A DNA stretch of 39,328 bases from Kiritimatiellia bacterium (GCA_017450695.1 JAFSTA010000127.1:1-39328); one strand, 5' to 3'. Positions 1 to 7,782 are shown, counted from the stretch's first letter. The notes: generated by a model from the letters alone, not told the origin. Numbers and translations: made by a program.

Positions 1-2
1 CC

Positions 3-1226
3 TGGCTGGCGGCGCAGAACACGACGAACATCGTCGTCGCGGGCGGCGCCACCGCCACCTATCCCGACCCGTCGCTCCGCACGGCGAGCGGCACGGAACT
101 GAGCCGCACGCTCTACGGCCGCGTCACCTTCACGAACGACTGGGAGGTGACGACCATCAGCACGGCGACGGGGCACCCCTGGATCCTTGCCGCCGGCTCG
201 TCCGCGGATGGGCGGCATCTCACCGGACAGCAAGGGAATTCCAAGTGGCTCCTGCAGATTGAGGAGGGTGCGTACGCTCGGTTCACGTCCGCCCTGCTGG
301 ACTCGGCGCGCGGCAACGTGCAGGTGGCCGGCGTCCTGGAGGTGACGGGCACGATCGAATTCGACTCCGAGTCCACGGGGAAGTCCTGGCTCGGCGACGA
401 AGGCTACGAAGGGGTCATCAAGGCGAACCGGATTCTCAAGAAAGGAAACTACGAAGTCAACATCCGGCAGACCCGCCTGATCGTCGGGGCGGGCGGGTTC
501 GGCTGCGCGCCGGAGGTGACGGGGCTCTATTTCCGGAATGCAACGAACCTGACGCTGACGGCCGAAGCGGACATGGAGATCTTCTCGCCGTTTAGCAGCG
601 CGAGCAAATACGACTGGGGCGTCTACATCAGCCCGGACACGGCGTTCACCATCGACACCGGCACGAACACCGTGACGTGGGGCGGCGCCGTCCGCGGCTC
701 CACGCGGTCCACGATCATCAAGACCGGCACGGGTACGCTCGTATTCACGAACGGCTGCGTCACGACCGGCGCCTCCGGCATGACGAAAAACCACATCGAC
801 ACCATCGTATCGAACGGTACGTTGCGCGTGGAAGCCCCCGCCAGCTGCGGCCTTGCCTCCGGCACGATCACGGTGGAGGGCGGCGCGACGCTCGCGATCG
901 GCGACGGCGTGACGGTGCTGCCGTCCATGGTGCTGGAGAGCGGCTCGACGATCGTGTTCGGGCGGGACGCCGCCGTGAACGAATCCAAGACGATCGCGCT
1001 CGGCGGCGCGGTGACGATGAAGCTGACCGGCGACTACACGGGCGTCCGTGCGGATACGGATGTCGTGCTCGGCACGCTGGCGGAGGGCGCGGACCTCTCG
1101 CTCGTGACGGCCGACCTGACGGAGCTGAAACCGAATCCCGGATGGAGGTCGGAGCTGGCGGTGGAGGATTCCCGGCTGATTCTGCGCCTGATCCAACGCA
1201 AGGGACTCGTGCTCCAAATCCGGTAG
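3..1226 (+). CDS. Autotransporter-type beta-strand repeat protein, 3' end only
   Basis: The reading frame is open from the left edge of the window, so the gene begins upstream; the GTG at 147 is internal. The visible 407 codons are rich in Thr, Gly, Val and Asn and alternate short strands with glycine turns. One stretch, roughly 710-900, has the signature of passenger-associated beta-strand repeats: a KTGTGTLVFTN-like segment, then NGTLRV and a GGATLAIG turn. Such repeats form beta-helix passengers of secreted or surface proteins and are abundant in Kiritimatiellota and Verrucomicrobia (family knowledge). The end shows no beta-barrel translocator and no PEP-CTERM anchor; it simply stops after LVLQIR. 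Role inferred as a secreted surface or adhesin-like protein; substrate unknown. An inverted repeat lies 21 bp after the stop. Confidence 0.75.
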   Translation, partial: WLAAQNTTNIVVAGGATATYPDPSLRTASGTELSRTLYGRVTFTNDWEVTTISTATGHPWILAAGSSADGRHLTGQQGNSKWLLQIEEGAYARFTSALLDSARGNVQVAGVLEVTGTIEFDSESTGKSWLGDEGYEGVIKANRILKKGNYEVNIRQTRLIVGAGGFGCAPEVTGLYFRNATNLTLTAEADMEIFSPFSSASKYDWGVYISPDTAFTIDTGTNTVTWGGAVRGSTRSTIIKTGTGTLVFTNGCVTTGASGMTKNHIDTIVSNGTLRVEAPASCGLASGTITVEGGATLAIGDGVTVLPSMVLESGSTIVFGRDAAVNESKTIALGGAVTMKLTGDYTGVRADTDVVLGTLAEGADLSLVTADLTELKPNPGWRSELAVEDSRLILRLIQRKGLVLQIR

Positions 1227-1246
1227 CGGGGATACCGTCCCGCTTG

Positions 1247-1273
1247 CCTGCCGGGCGTTTTGCGCCCGGCAGG
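1247..1273 (+). terminator. Stem-loop after the beta-strand repeat gene
   Basis: Perfect 11-bp inverted repeat (CCTGCCGGGCG and its complement) with a 5-nt loop, 21 bp after the stop at 1226. It lacks a clear T-run, so it may end transcription weakly or only protect the mRNA 3' end. Confidence 0.5.
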
Positions 1274-1356
1274 ATTGTTGGGACTGTGGAATGATTCGAG
1301 ATTCACGCTTCGTCGGCTTTCTCGCAGTGCCATGCGGGAGCGCGTGGCGTCCGCGC

Positions 1357-1418
1357 CTAGAGAATCCAGGACTCTAGAAGTCTAGAAACCTAGGAACCTG
1401 GAAATTCTAGACAGCTAG
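1357..1418. repeat. CTAG-rich intergenic cluster
   Basis: Six CTAG tetranucleotides occur in 62 bp (starting at 1357, 1374, 1382, 1390, 1407 and 1415), mostly in a CTAGAA or CTAGGA context, forming an irregular degenerate repeat. A smaller cluster lies at 19223-19252. CTAG is generally under-represented in bacterial genomes, so the clustering is unlikely to be simple composition. No function is visible. The rest of 1274-1590 holds no gene I can support. Confidence 0.5.
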
Positions 1419-1590
1419 AACTCGGAACGCCCCGGCTGTCTGCCGGCCGCCCGCTCCACTGCCTTCCGCGTTTCGGCCTCTCTCGGCCTTTCAGCTGGTG
1501 CGCAGCGCCTCCGCGGCTTCTTGTTTTGTGTCGCGCCGGGAAGGGCTCGGATACATTTTCTCCTGCCCGAAAATTTTTTATTGTCTGGTA

Positions 1591-1619
1591 TTGACTTTTT
1601 CCCGATTTTTCGGTAAAGT
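1591..1619 (+). promoter_or_regulatory. Sigma-70 promoter of the tRNA-Thr/tuf unit
   Basis: TTGACT at 1591-1596, a 17-bp spacer, then TAAAGT at 1614-1619. An A/T-rich run at about 1570-1583 sits where an UP element would be. The tRNA begins 60 bp downstream. This is the expected strong promoter for a translation operon. Confidence 0.75.
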
Positions 1620-1678
1620 GTTCCCGCTTTCTTTTTCTGCGGAAGAGGTTTCGCGGGAAAAGGACGTGAAAATGATAG

Positions 1679-1754
<76 letters not shown>

Positions 1755-1801
1755 TTTTCTGTATTTGGTATGTTTCATCACTCACAGGATGGAGATTCAA
1801 A

Positions 1802-3010
1802 ATGGCAAAAGAAGCATTCAATCGCGATAAACCGCACGTAAACGTCGGTACGATTGGTCACGTTGACCACGGCAAGACGACCTTGACCGCCGCGATCACT
1901 CACGTTCAGTCCCTCAAGGGCCTGGCTAACGATATCCCTTACGACACCGTTGCGAAAGCTTCCGAGTCCGCCGGTCGTCGTGACGCTACCAAGATTTTGA
2001 CGATTGCAACCTCCCACGTGGAGTACAGCTCGCCCAACCGTCACTATGCGCACGTGGACTGCCCGGGACACGCGGACTATGTGACGAACATGATCACCGG
2101 CGCGGCGCAGATGGACGGCGCGATCCTCGTCGTTTCGGCGGCTGACGGCCCGATGCCCCAGACCAACGAGCACGTGCTGCTCGCCCGTCAGGTCGGCGTG
2201 CCGAAGATCGTCGTGTTCCTGAACAAGTGCGACCTCGTGGACGATCCGGAACTGCTCGACCTCGTCGAGGAAGAGATCCGCGACCTTCTCAAGAAGTACA
2301 ACTTTGACGGCGACAACGCGCCCGTGATCCGTGGCAACGCCCTTGCGGCGACCAAGGCCGCCAGCGCGGACGATCCCGCCTGCGAGTGCATCGGCAAGTT
2401 GCTGGACGCTCTGGACACCTACGTTCCGGAACCGGCCCGCGTGCTGGACAAGCCCTTCCTGATGCCGATCGAAGACATCTTCTCGATCGAAGGCCGTGGC
2501 ACGGTGGTGACCGGCCGTGTCGAGCGTGGTGTTGTGAAAGTCGGTGACCCCGTCGAAATCGTCGGTCTCCGTCCGACGCAGAACACGACCGTCACGGGCG
2601 TCGAGATGTTCCGCAAGCTCCTGGAACAGGGGCAGGCCGGCGACAACATCGGTGCGCTGCTCCGCGGCACGAAGAAGGACGACGTCGAGCGCGGCCAGGT
2701 TCTGGCGGCTCCGAAGTCCATCACTCCGCACACCGAGTTCAAGGGGCAGATCTACGTGCTGACCAAGGAAGAGGGTGGCCGTCATACCGCGTTCTTCAAG
2801 GGTTACCGCCCGCAGTTCTACATCCGCACGACGGACGTGACCGGCGACATCACCCTCCCCGAGGGCGTCGAGATGGTCATGCCGGGCGACCACGTGACGA
2901 TCACCGTCAAGCTGATCTCCCCTGTCGCGTTGGAGAACAACATGACGTTCGCTATCCGCGAAGGCGGCCGTACGGTCGGCGCGGGTCAGGTCGAATCGAT
3001 CATCAAGTAA
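1802..3010 (+). CDS. tuf: Elongation factor Tu
   Basis: GTPase that brings aminoacyl-tRNA to the ribosome. The 402-residue product starts at the ATG at 1802, preceded by an AGGATGGAG Shine-Dalgarno region; a longer open frame runs back through the tRNA and is not used. G1 is GHVDHGKT (19-26), G3 is DCPGHADY and G4 is NKCD; domains II and III are canonical, including [12 protein letters not shown] and the [13 protein letters not shown] ending. The oddity is switch I, where the usual RGITIN is replaced by KILTIA: the Mg-contacting Thr is kept, but the preceding Arg-Gly is lost and the upstream helix is remodelled. This may be a lineage signature. It is cotranscribed with the upstream tRNA and probably with rpmG-secE-nusG. 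Confidence 0.98.
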   Translation: MAKEAFNRDKPHVNVGTIGHVDHGKTTLTAAITHVQSLKGLANDIPYDTVAKASESAGRRDATKILTIATSHVEYSSPNRHYAHVDCPGHADYVTNMITGAAQMDGAILVVSAADGPMPQTNEHVLLARQVGVPKIVVFLNKCDLVDDPELLDLVEEEIRDLLKKYNFDGDNAPVIRGNALAATKAASADDPACECIGKLLDALDTYVPEPARVLDKPFLMPIEDIFSIEGRGTVVTGRVERGVVKVGDPVEIVGLRPTQNTTVTGVEMFRKLLEQGQAGDNIGALLRGTKKDDVERGQVLAAPKSITPHTEFKGQIYVLTKEEGGRHTAFFKGYRPQFYIRTTDVTGDITLPEGVEMVMPGDHVTITVKLISPVALENNMTFAIREGGRTVGAGQVESIIK

Positions 3011-3034
3011 AGTCTTCGTCTCCTGTGAGTGCGT

Positions 3035-3062
3035 CCCGTCCGGGACGTCCGTTCTGGACGGG
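3035..3062 (+). terminator. Possible attenuating stem-loop between tuf and rpmG
   Basis: CCCGTCC (3035-3041) pairs with GGACGGG (3056-3062) around a 14-nt loop that can itself fold. It is followed by a mixed T-rich stretch rather than a clean T-run. It could cause partial termination, keeping tuf expression above that of the downstream genes; equally it may be an mRNA processing site. Confidence 0.4.
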
Positions 3063-3095
3063 ATGTTCTTTTCACAGGGTGCCGGAGGGTTGAGT

Positions 3096-3248
3096 ATGCC
3101 CAGAGACTTAGCGATTTTGGCTTGTACCGAGTGCAAGCGTAAGAATTATACTACGACGCGGAACAAGAAGACGATGACCGAGCGTGTCGAGCTGAAAAAG
3201 TATTGCCCGCATGATCGTCGTCACACGGTACACCGCGAAGTGAAGTAG
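3096..3248 (+). CDS. rpmG: 50S ribosomal protein L33
   Basis: A 50-residue basic protein starting at the ATG at 3096 after a GGAGGG Shine-Dalgarno; the in-frame ATG at 3063 would add 11 unrelated residues. The sequence matches L33: an N-terminal CTEC pair, [23 protein letters not shown] and a basic tail. Zinc-binding L33 proteins carry four cysteines in two CxxC pairs. Here the second pair is reduced to one cysteine (CPHD), so classic four-Cys zinc binding is doubtful unless His or Asp substitutes. It lies between tuf and tRNA-Trp, the usual position in tuf-secE-nusG clusters. Confidence 0.95.
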   Translation: MPRDLAILACTECKRKNYTTTRNKKTMTERVELKKYCPHDRRHTVHREVK

Positions 3249-3256
3249 TTGCGTGT

Positions 3257-3332
3257 AGGCCAGTAGCTCAATTGGCAGAGTACCGGTCTCCAAAACCGGT
3301 TGTTGGGGGTTCGAGGCCCTCCTGGCCTGCCA
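3257..3332 (+). tRNA. tRNA-Trp (anticodon CCA)
   Basis: 76-nt cloverleaf with encoded CCA at 3330-3332. The acceptor stem pairs AGGCCAG with CTGGCCT, the discriminator is G, the anticodon stem is CCGGT/ACCGG, and loop CTCCAAA places CCA at 3290-3292. A tRNA-Trp directly before secE is a widespread bacterial arrangement. Confidence 0.97.
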
Positions 3333-3348
3333 TTTTTTGGACGTAAAA

Positions 3349-3549
3349 ATGGCTATTGAAAAGAAAGCAAATCCGGTCGCCGCTTATCTGAGCGGGGTCG
3401 GGGACGAGTTCAAGAAAATCACGTGGCCCGGCAAGGACGAGTTGGTTGATTCGTCCATTGTCGTGATTACGTTTATCGTGATTCTCGCCATTGTCGTTTT
3501 TTGTTTCGACAAGTTCATCATGTTCTTCCTGGACTTGATCTTGCGGTAG
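3349..3549 (+). CDS. secE: Preprotein translocase subunit SecE
   Basis: A 66-residue protein with the short single-helix SecE architecture: an amphipathic segment with the hallmark EFKKITWP (about residues 20-27), then one hydrophobic helix of roughly 25 residues near the C terminus. It clamps SecY in the SecYEG channel. I chose the ATG at 3349, 17 nt after the tRNA-Trp CCA end; an in-frame TTG at 3337 lies too close to the tRNA and adds nothing conserved. The Shine-Dalgarno is poor, so translation may depend on processing of the tRNA-mRNA transcript. nusG follows after 26 nt. Confidence 0.96.
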   Translation: MAIEKKANPVAAYLSGVGDEFKKITWPGKDELVDSSIVVITFIVILAIVVFCFDKFIMFFLDLILR

Positions 3550-3575
3550 TTCAGGCACGGGATTGAGGGTTCGCT

Positions 3576-4190
3576 ATGGATGACACGGTCAAAAACAAAC
3601 CTACCGATTGGTATGTGCTGCATACTCTGACCGGTCAGGAACAGAAAGTCGAGAAGTCTATCAGGGCTCGTAAGAGCACGGAGGAAATGGGCGACTATAT
3701 CGGCGATGTGTTCATTCCTACCGAAAAGATCACGGATGTCAAGGACAAGAAAAAACGGACGATTACGAAAAAGGCTTTCCCCGGATACGTCTTTGTCCAG
3801 CTGAACCTCTACGACAAGCGGCATGAATTCTTGGAACCGACGTGGCGCTTCCTTCGCGAGACGCCCGGCGTTATCGGCTTCATCGGGGGCGATAAACCCG
3901 CCCCGCTGACGGAAGAGGAAATGGAGAACATCCGTCACGTCGCCGACGAGGAAGAGCAGGGCAAGCCCGCCGCGAAGCCGCGCGTCAGTTACGAGCCGGG
4001 CGAAATGATCAAGATTATCGACGGCGCGTTCATGTCGCTCACCGGTACGGTCGATGAGGTGGATCCGGAGCATGGCAAGCTGAAAGTTTCCGTTCAGATC
4101 TTCGGCCGTTCCGCTCCTGTCGATCTGGAATACTGGCAGGTTGAACGTTACGTGGAAGAGCCGACACTCTCTTCCGACACTCCCCAGTGA
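3576..4190 (+). CDS. nusG: Transcription termination/antitermination factor NusG
   Basis: A 204-residue NusG. The N-terminal NGN domain has WYVLHTLTGQEQKVE (about 8-22), a lysine-rich loop and KKAFPGYVFVQ. A linker leads to the C-terminal KOW domain (YEPGEMIKIIDGAFMSLTGT, about 134-153), ending with the conserved VDLEYWQVE-like strand. It binds RNA polymerase and links it to Rho or the ribosome. A strong intrinsic terminator follows 21 bp after the stop, so unlike the common layout the L11-L1-L10-L7/L12-rpoBC genes are not downstream here. Confidence 0.97.
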   Translation: MDDTVKNKPTDWYVLHTLTGQEQKVEKSIRARKSTEEMGDYIGDVFIPTEKITDVKDKKKRTITKKAFPGYVFVQLNLYDKRHEFLEPTWRFLRETPGVIGFIGGDKPAPLTEEEMENIRHVADEEEQGKPAAKPRVSYEPGEMIKIIDGAFMSLTGTVDEVDPEHGKLKVSVQIFGRSAPVDLEYWQVERYVEEPTLSSDTPQ

Positions 4191-4211
4191 TGGAGAGACC
4201 GATTTTCACAA

Positions 4212-4237
4212 GGCCATCGTTTCGATGGCCTTTTTTT
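4212..4237 (+). terminator. Intrinsic terminator of the tuf-nusG unit
   Basis: Perfect 8-bp stem GGCCATCG / CGATGGCC (4212-4219 with 4223-4230), a 3-nt loop, then seven T residues (4231-4237). Textbook Rho-independent terminator, 21 bp after nusG. Confidence 0.95.
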
Positions 4238-4411
4238 ATCGGTGCAACCGGTTTTCAAATCGTCCAACTGAGGAATTGAACCAGCCGCCCGCTTTTCGTG
4301 CGGGAATGGAAATGAGGGCAAGTTTTGCCTCATGCGATGGGAGGGACGCACTTCGCCCGTCCTCCGTAGCATTGCGTAGGATGGGTCGCGTCCGCATCAT
4401 GCTTACCCGGC

Positions 4412-4440
4412 TTACCACGCTTCCCCGCCTAACTTATAGA
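4412..4440 (+). promoter_or_regulatory. Candidate promoter for the small lipoprotein gene
   Basis: TTACCA (4412-4417), a 17-bp spacer and TATAGA (4435-4440), 46 bp upstream of the start at 4487. A near-identical AACTTATAGGCAAGG string occurs at about 5661, so this could instead be part of a dispersed repeat. Confidence 0.4.
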
Positions 4441-4486
4441 CAAGGTCCATTCGTCTCGCATGTGACTCTGATGAAAGGAATCCGAC

Positions 4487-4858
4487 TTGAATAAGAATCA
4501 TCTCCTGTTATCCTACGCGATTGCGTTTCTCGCCGTTCTTCTGACCGGATGCGGGAAGCAGGAAGCCGAAACGATGTCGCCTGAAGCCGTCGCGGAGAGG
4601 TTTGTTTCTTCCTTGACCCGAAAAGACTGGGATTCCGCCTTTTCGGTAACGCTTCCCGCGTTTCGCGAAGCGATAGAGACAAATCGCGAAGCCTACTCTC
4701 CCGTTACGTCCGTCGATCTTCCCGTTCGCGTCGGCAAAACCAGACGGAGCGGAAACCATGCGACAGTCCAAGTCCAACTCGTATTCCCATCCCGTGTCAA
4801 TACGGCGGAACTTGCCCTGGTGCGAACGAATGGCCAGTGGCTTGTGGAAAGCCTGTAG
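4487..4858 (+). CDS. Small lipoprotein, possibly DUF4878/NTF2-like
   Basis: A 123-residue protein beginning at TTG 4487 with AAAGGA 7 nt upstream; no ATG in this frame gives the signal sequence. Residues 1-22 form a lipoprotein signal (KNH charge, hydrophobic core, lipobox LLTGC with Cys22), so it should be lipidated at the membrane. The mature part begins with a helix-like PEAVAERFVSSLTRKDWDSAF and ends with VRTNGQWLVESL. This outline (AVxxFxxALxxKDxxxA, then a beta sheet ending in GxWxV) resembles the NTF2/lumazine-binding DUF4878 family of small lipoproteins. Resemblance only; no function can be assigned. Monocistronic, right after the nusG terminator. Confidence 0.7.
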   Translation: MNKNHLLLSYAIAFLAVLLTGCGKQEAETMSPEAVAERFVSSLTRKDWDSAFSVTLPAFREAIETNREAYSPVTSVDLPVRVGKTRRSGNHATVQVQLVFPSRVNTAELALVRTNGQWLVESL

Positions 4859-4883
4859 GCGCTTCGCGCCATAGGAAGGGATT

Positions 4884-5010
4884 AGGGAAACAACAGAGGC
4901 AACTTGAAACAACTTGAGAAGGGAGACGGTTCGCAACCGCGAGCCGGATGAGAAACGTTACGAGGTTACGCGACGACCACCAGCCGGTTGTCTAGTCGTT
5001 GTCCGAGTTG
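4884..5010 (+). repeat. Interspersed repeat family I, copy 1
   Basis: About 125 bp recognisably homologous to the reverse complement of 28873-28998. Shared blocks include GGGAAACAACAG, TCGCAACCGCG, GGTTACGCGACGAC and GTTGTCCGAGTT. Copies lie 24 kb apart in opposite orientation. The surrounding gene-free stretch 4859-5642 consists largely of repeats and shows no credible coding region. Confidence 0.7.
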
Positions 5011-5154
5011 TTTCCTAATTCAAGCGGCAAACAAAGTCGGAATATCGCCCCCGCATGTCGCGTGTTGCGTGTCGCTTGTCTTTTCCCTCACGCAGATGGG
5101 GAGGGGCGCGCCCACCGGAGGATTGCCTCGCGCGAGAACGGGCTGTGGCAATCG

Positions 5155-5456
5155 GGGAAGCGACACTCTTTTGCAAAGAACGGGAGGGGCAACGTCCTCG
5201 TTGCCCGAATCGGGAGGGCCGCGCCCCGTCGCGACCGTACCGCGTGAAGCGACAAGAGTGCCGCCTCCCCAAATTTCCCGCGCAGAACCGCGGCGTGACA
5301 AACGCCGACAACGACACGAATCACCATTCCTTTCGGTACCGGGAGTTTTTTTGGGGGGGGAGGAGAGCGGCCCCCTGTCTCCAAAACTCCGAGACTCCCC
5401 GGAACGAAAGTGATTTCTGCACGGTCTAAGCGGTCGCGACGGGGCGCGCCCCTCCC
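5155..5456 (-). repeat. Composite palindromic repeat block (families A, B, C and a long stem)
   Basis: Read on the minus strand, this roughly 300-bp block has the same order of modules as 28255-28560. Hairpin C is GGGCAACG-TCCT-CGTTGCCC at 5187-5206. Hairpin A is at 5217-5236 (GGCCGCG/CGCGACC with loop CCCCGT), and a half of the AAGCGACA module lies at 5158-5168. A decayed form of the long GGGAGTCTTGGAG stem is near 5360-5400, and another A module is at 5432-5456. It resembles clustered REP/BIME elements. No gene inside. Confidence 0.65.
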
Positions 5457-5518
5457 ATTCTCCGCCTCTCAGCGACTCTGCGTGAGAATCCCTGGGCAGG
5501 TTAGTGTGTTCAGCATTC

Positions 5519-5546
5519 CGGTCGCGACGGGGCGCGCCCCTCCCGG
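5519..5546 (+). repeat. Hairpin family A copy
   Basis: CGGTCGCGACGGGGCGCG followed by CCCCTCCCGG, 88 bp after the A module at 5432. The interval (about 5457-5518) contains a CTCTGCGTGAGAATC module and a weakly conserved CTGCC...GTTCAGCATTCC spacer, the same composite seen at 20620-20790 and 28160-28260. Confidence 0.65.
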
Positions 5547-5572
5547 TCCAGCATGGAAATAACGCTCCGCAA

Positions 5573-5614
5573 AAGCGACAGGAGTGTCGCTTCCCCGAAT
5601 GTCGCCGCTTCTCA
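5573..5614 (+). repeat. Hairpin family B, copy 1
   Basis: Perfect hairpin AAGCGACA-GGAG-TGTCGCTT (5573-5592) followed by a conserved CCCCGAATG tail and CGCCGCTTCTCA. Matches 7701-7742 with one difference in 42 bp, and the reverse complement of 8915-8957. It lies 28 bp beyond the stop of the AAA-ATPase gene. Confidence 0.8.
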
Positions 5615-5642
5615 GCCGGTGCGAAGCACCCAAGAAAACCAC

Positions 5643-7265
5643 CTAACCACCCAACCTCGAACTTATAGGCAAGGACAACGGCTCAATGAGCGGTTCGTCG
5701 ATGTTGCGCTTCTTCGCGCTGAAGTTGATGCCGACGAGCGTAACGGGGCGGGCGTCCGCCTTGTAGGCGTCTGCGTACCCCTTCTCGCGTATCTGGCGCA
5801 CCGCGGCACGTGCCGTACGGTTGAACTTGAACTCGAACACGTACACGCCCTTCTTCGTCTCGACGATCGCGTCGGCGTTGCCGAACGCAGACACCTCCTC
5901 CGCCTGGACGTTTGCGCCGAGCATCCTCATAAAAAGCAGGAAATACCGCTTGGCGTCGGCCTCGTCTTTCACGCGCCATGTCGGCGAGAGTGCGGCGTAG
6001 AGCGAGAAGAGCGTCTTCCCGACGAGCATCCGCACGTCCCCGTCCGCCAGCTGTCCCTTCGCGACATCGACGAGCGCGGTGAAGTCCTTCTCCTCGATCT
6101 TCATCAGCTGTTTCCACCAGAGCGACTTGAGGGATGCGCGTACTTCAAGGTTCGGCACGCCCAGCACGAGTTCCGTCACGCGCCGCCCGTCCGCATCGTC
6201 TGTCCAGACGACGTCCTTGATCGTGAGGTACCCGCTCTGGTAGAGGAGCGACACCCACGGCAGCTCCTCCGCGTCGCACACGTCGAGGTCCTCGAACGTC
6301 GCCGTCACGCCGTCGATATTGTCTGGGCGCTTGCCGCATACCTGGAGTCGTTCGAGGATGAGCGTGGGCATACCGGTCTTGGACCAGTAGTTCATCAGGA
6401 TCCCAGTCGTAAGCGCCCTGCCCACCGCCACCGGGTTGAGGACACGCGCGCCGGAGTACGGGCAGAACCGGTAGGAGTCGTACCACGCGCGGAGCAACCG
6501 GATCGCCTTCTCCTGCGGGACGCGTTGCTTGCGGGCGAACGACTTCAGGTGTGGCGCGAGGACGGTCTCGATCTCCTTCACCGTGTAGCCGAGGAGTGCC
6601 GCGTAAGCCGGTACCCCGATCGTGAGGTCGGTGAGATTGTTCAGTCCCGAGAAGACCGAGAGCTTCGTGAACTTGGAGACGCCTGTCATCATCAGGAATC
6701 GGATCACGCCTACGTTGTTTTTGAGTGTGGAGTAAAAGCCGTGCATCTCGCGCCGCATCGAGCGGAGCGCCTTGGGGGCGTCGAGCAGCCCGCCGAGCGG
6801 ATGGTCGTACTCATCGACCAGCACGACCACCTTCCCCTCCGGACTCGCCGCCGCAAGACCCTTAACGAGACGATCAAAGAGCATGGCGGGCGTGTCGGAA
6901 TCTCTGTACGAGATGGCGGCCCGCTCAAGACGCTCCTGCAGTTCTGTCCCAAGCGAATGCCTGAACCCTTCTCTCGTTCCCTCCTTGTCGAAATCGGACA
7001 TGTTTAGGTCGATGACGGGGTAGGTCTTCGACCAGTCCCATTTCTTCTCGATCTTCAGTCCCTTAAACAGCTTCTTCTTTCCCTCGAAGAGACACTTCAG
7101 CGTCGAGAGCATGAGCGACTTACCGAAACGGCGCGGACGCGAGATGAAGTAGATGGAGTCCTTCGAGGAGGCTAGACGGTATAGCATATCCGTCTTGTCG
7201 ATGTACACGCATCCGTCGGTTATGAGGCGTTCAAAGTCATAGTTAGCTGTCGCGAGCGGTTTCAT
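5643..7265 (-). CDS. AAA-ATPase with C-terminal PD-(D/E)XK nuclease-like domain
   Basis: 540 residues from the ATG at 7265. Residues 8-24 (YDFERLITDGCVYIDKT) and the Walker A SRPRRFGKS (42-50) are hallmarks of the predicted AAA-ATPase family AAA_9, and VVVLVDEYDHPL supplies the Walker B. The C-terminal domain has the PD-(D/E)XK pattern: NADAIVE (Asp465) then VFEFKF (Glu478, Lys480), as in PDDEXK_9/DUF1703 proteins. Such genes occur in large paralogous sets in gut and anaerobic bacteria; their role is unsettled, with defence or mobile-element links proposed. The frame extends upstream to 7424, but a promoter-like element sits exactly before 7265, predicting a leaderless mRNA. Direct copies of family B repeats lie on both sides. 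Confidence 0.9.
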   Translation of the reverse strand: MKPLATANYDFERLITDGCVYIDKTDMLYRLASSKDSIYFISRPRRFGKSLMLSTLKCLFEGKKKLFKGLKIEKKWDWSKTYPVIDLNMSDFDKEGTREGFRHSLGTELQERLERAAISYRDSDTPAMLFDRLVKGLAAASPEGKVVVLVDEYDHPLGGLLDAPKALRSMRREMHGFYSTLKNNVGVIRFLMMTGVSKFTKLSVFSGLNNLTDLTIGVPAYAALLGYTVKEIETVLAPHLKSFARKQRVPQEKAIRLLRAWYDSYRFCPYSGARVLNPVAVGRALTTGILMNYWSKTGMPTLILERLQVCGKRPDNIDGVTATFEDLDVCDAEELPWVSLLYQSGYLTIKDVVWTDDADGRRVTELVLGVPNLEVRASLKSLWWKQLMKIEEKDFTALVDVAKGQLADGDVRMLVGKTLFSLYAALSPTWRVKDEADAKRYFLLFMRMLGANVQAEEVSAFGNADAIVETKKGVYVFEFKFNRTARAAVRQIREKGYADAYKADARPVTLVGINFSAKKRNIDEPLIEPLSLPISSRLGG

Positions 7266-7272
7266 GCGAATC

Positions 7273-7302
7273 ATTTTACCATACGCCATCGTTCTCGTGC
7301 AA
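7273..7302 (-). promoter_or_regulatory. Promoter giving a predicted leaderless mRNA (AAA-ATPase)
   Basis: On the minus strand: TTGCAC (7302-7297), an 18-bp spacer, TAAAAT (7278-7273), then 7 nt to the ATG at 7265. With the usual 6-8 nt from the -10 box to the transcription start, the transcript would begin at or next to the start codon. No Shine-Dalgarno precedes that ATG. Confidence 0.6.
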
Positions 7303-7525
7303 ACGCAAATTCCAGATGGGGATTCGGGTCGCGTTCTATCGCGACAGTACAGCCTTTCCTTGCTGTGGCGGAAAGAACACTTTGGGAAAGGGCAACAACT
7401 GGAACAACGTGTTAGGCCGGGCAAGCGAGTCAGGTCGGGTAAGCCGGATAATCCGGATATTCCGGGAAAGCAATGCGGTCGCGAACCATCCTACGCACGG
7501 TTACGGAGGACTGACAAGCGCGATC

Positions 7526-7640
7526 CCGCGAGGGAAAAATTAAATCGCTTCGCTTTGAAATGGTGAAATGGTTAAATGGACGAGGCACCGAAAAGCGGGG
7601 CGGATCAGGCTGATTTAAAGCCGCGTTAGCGGCGATTGAA
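7526..7640 (+). repeat. MITE-like element E, copy 1
   Basis: Pairs with 11949-12057. TTAAATCGC at 7540-7548 is matched by an imperfect inverted GCGATTGAA at 7632-7640. The interior has TGGTTAAATGG and a right-hand hairpin GCCGC-GTTA-GCGGC flanked by GATTTAAA. No open frame inside. The rest of the gap 7303-7782 contains no gene I can support. Confidence 0.65.
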
Positions 7641-7700
7641 TCTTTTCACTTTCTCCTGGCGCGTCTCCCGATTCCGCGTGGGGAAAAACCAGGCCCGCAG

Positions 7701-7742
7701 AAGCGACAGGAGTGTCGCTTCCCCGAATGCCGCCGCTTCTCA
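7701..7742 (+). repeat. Hairpin family B, copy 2
   Basis: AAGCGACA-GGAG-TGTCGCTT at 7701-7720 followed by the CCCCGAATG tail. Same orientation as copy 1 at 5573; together they bracket the AAA-ATPase gene. Confidence 0.8.
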
Positions 7743-7782
7743 ATATCTCAGCTTACCCAGCTTACCCGGTCGTCTGTCGCGC

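Noticed and set aside
1778-3136. 452-residue open frame on the minus strand across tuf
   Set aside because: Exactly antisense to a certain EF-Tu gene; low-complexity, Arg/Asp/Val-rich translation typical of a GC-rich shadow frame.
5553-7007. 484-residue plus-strand open frame
   Set aside because: Antisense to the AAA-ATPase/nuclease gene, whose motifs are unmistakable.
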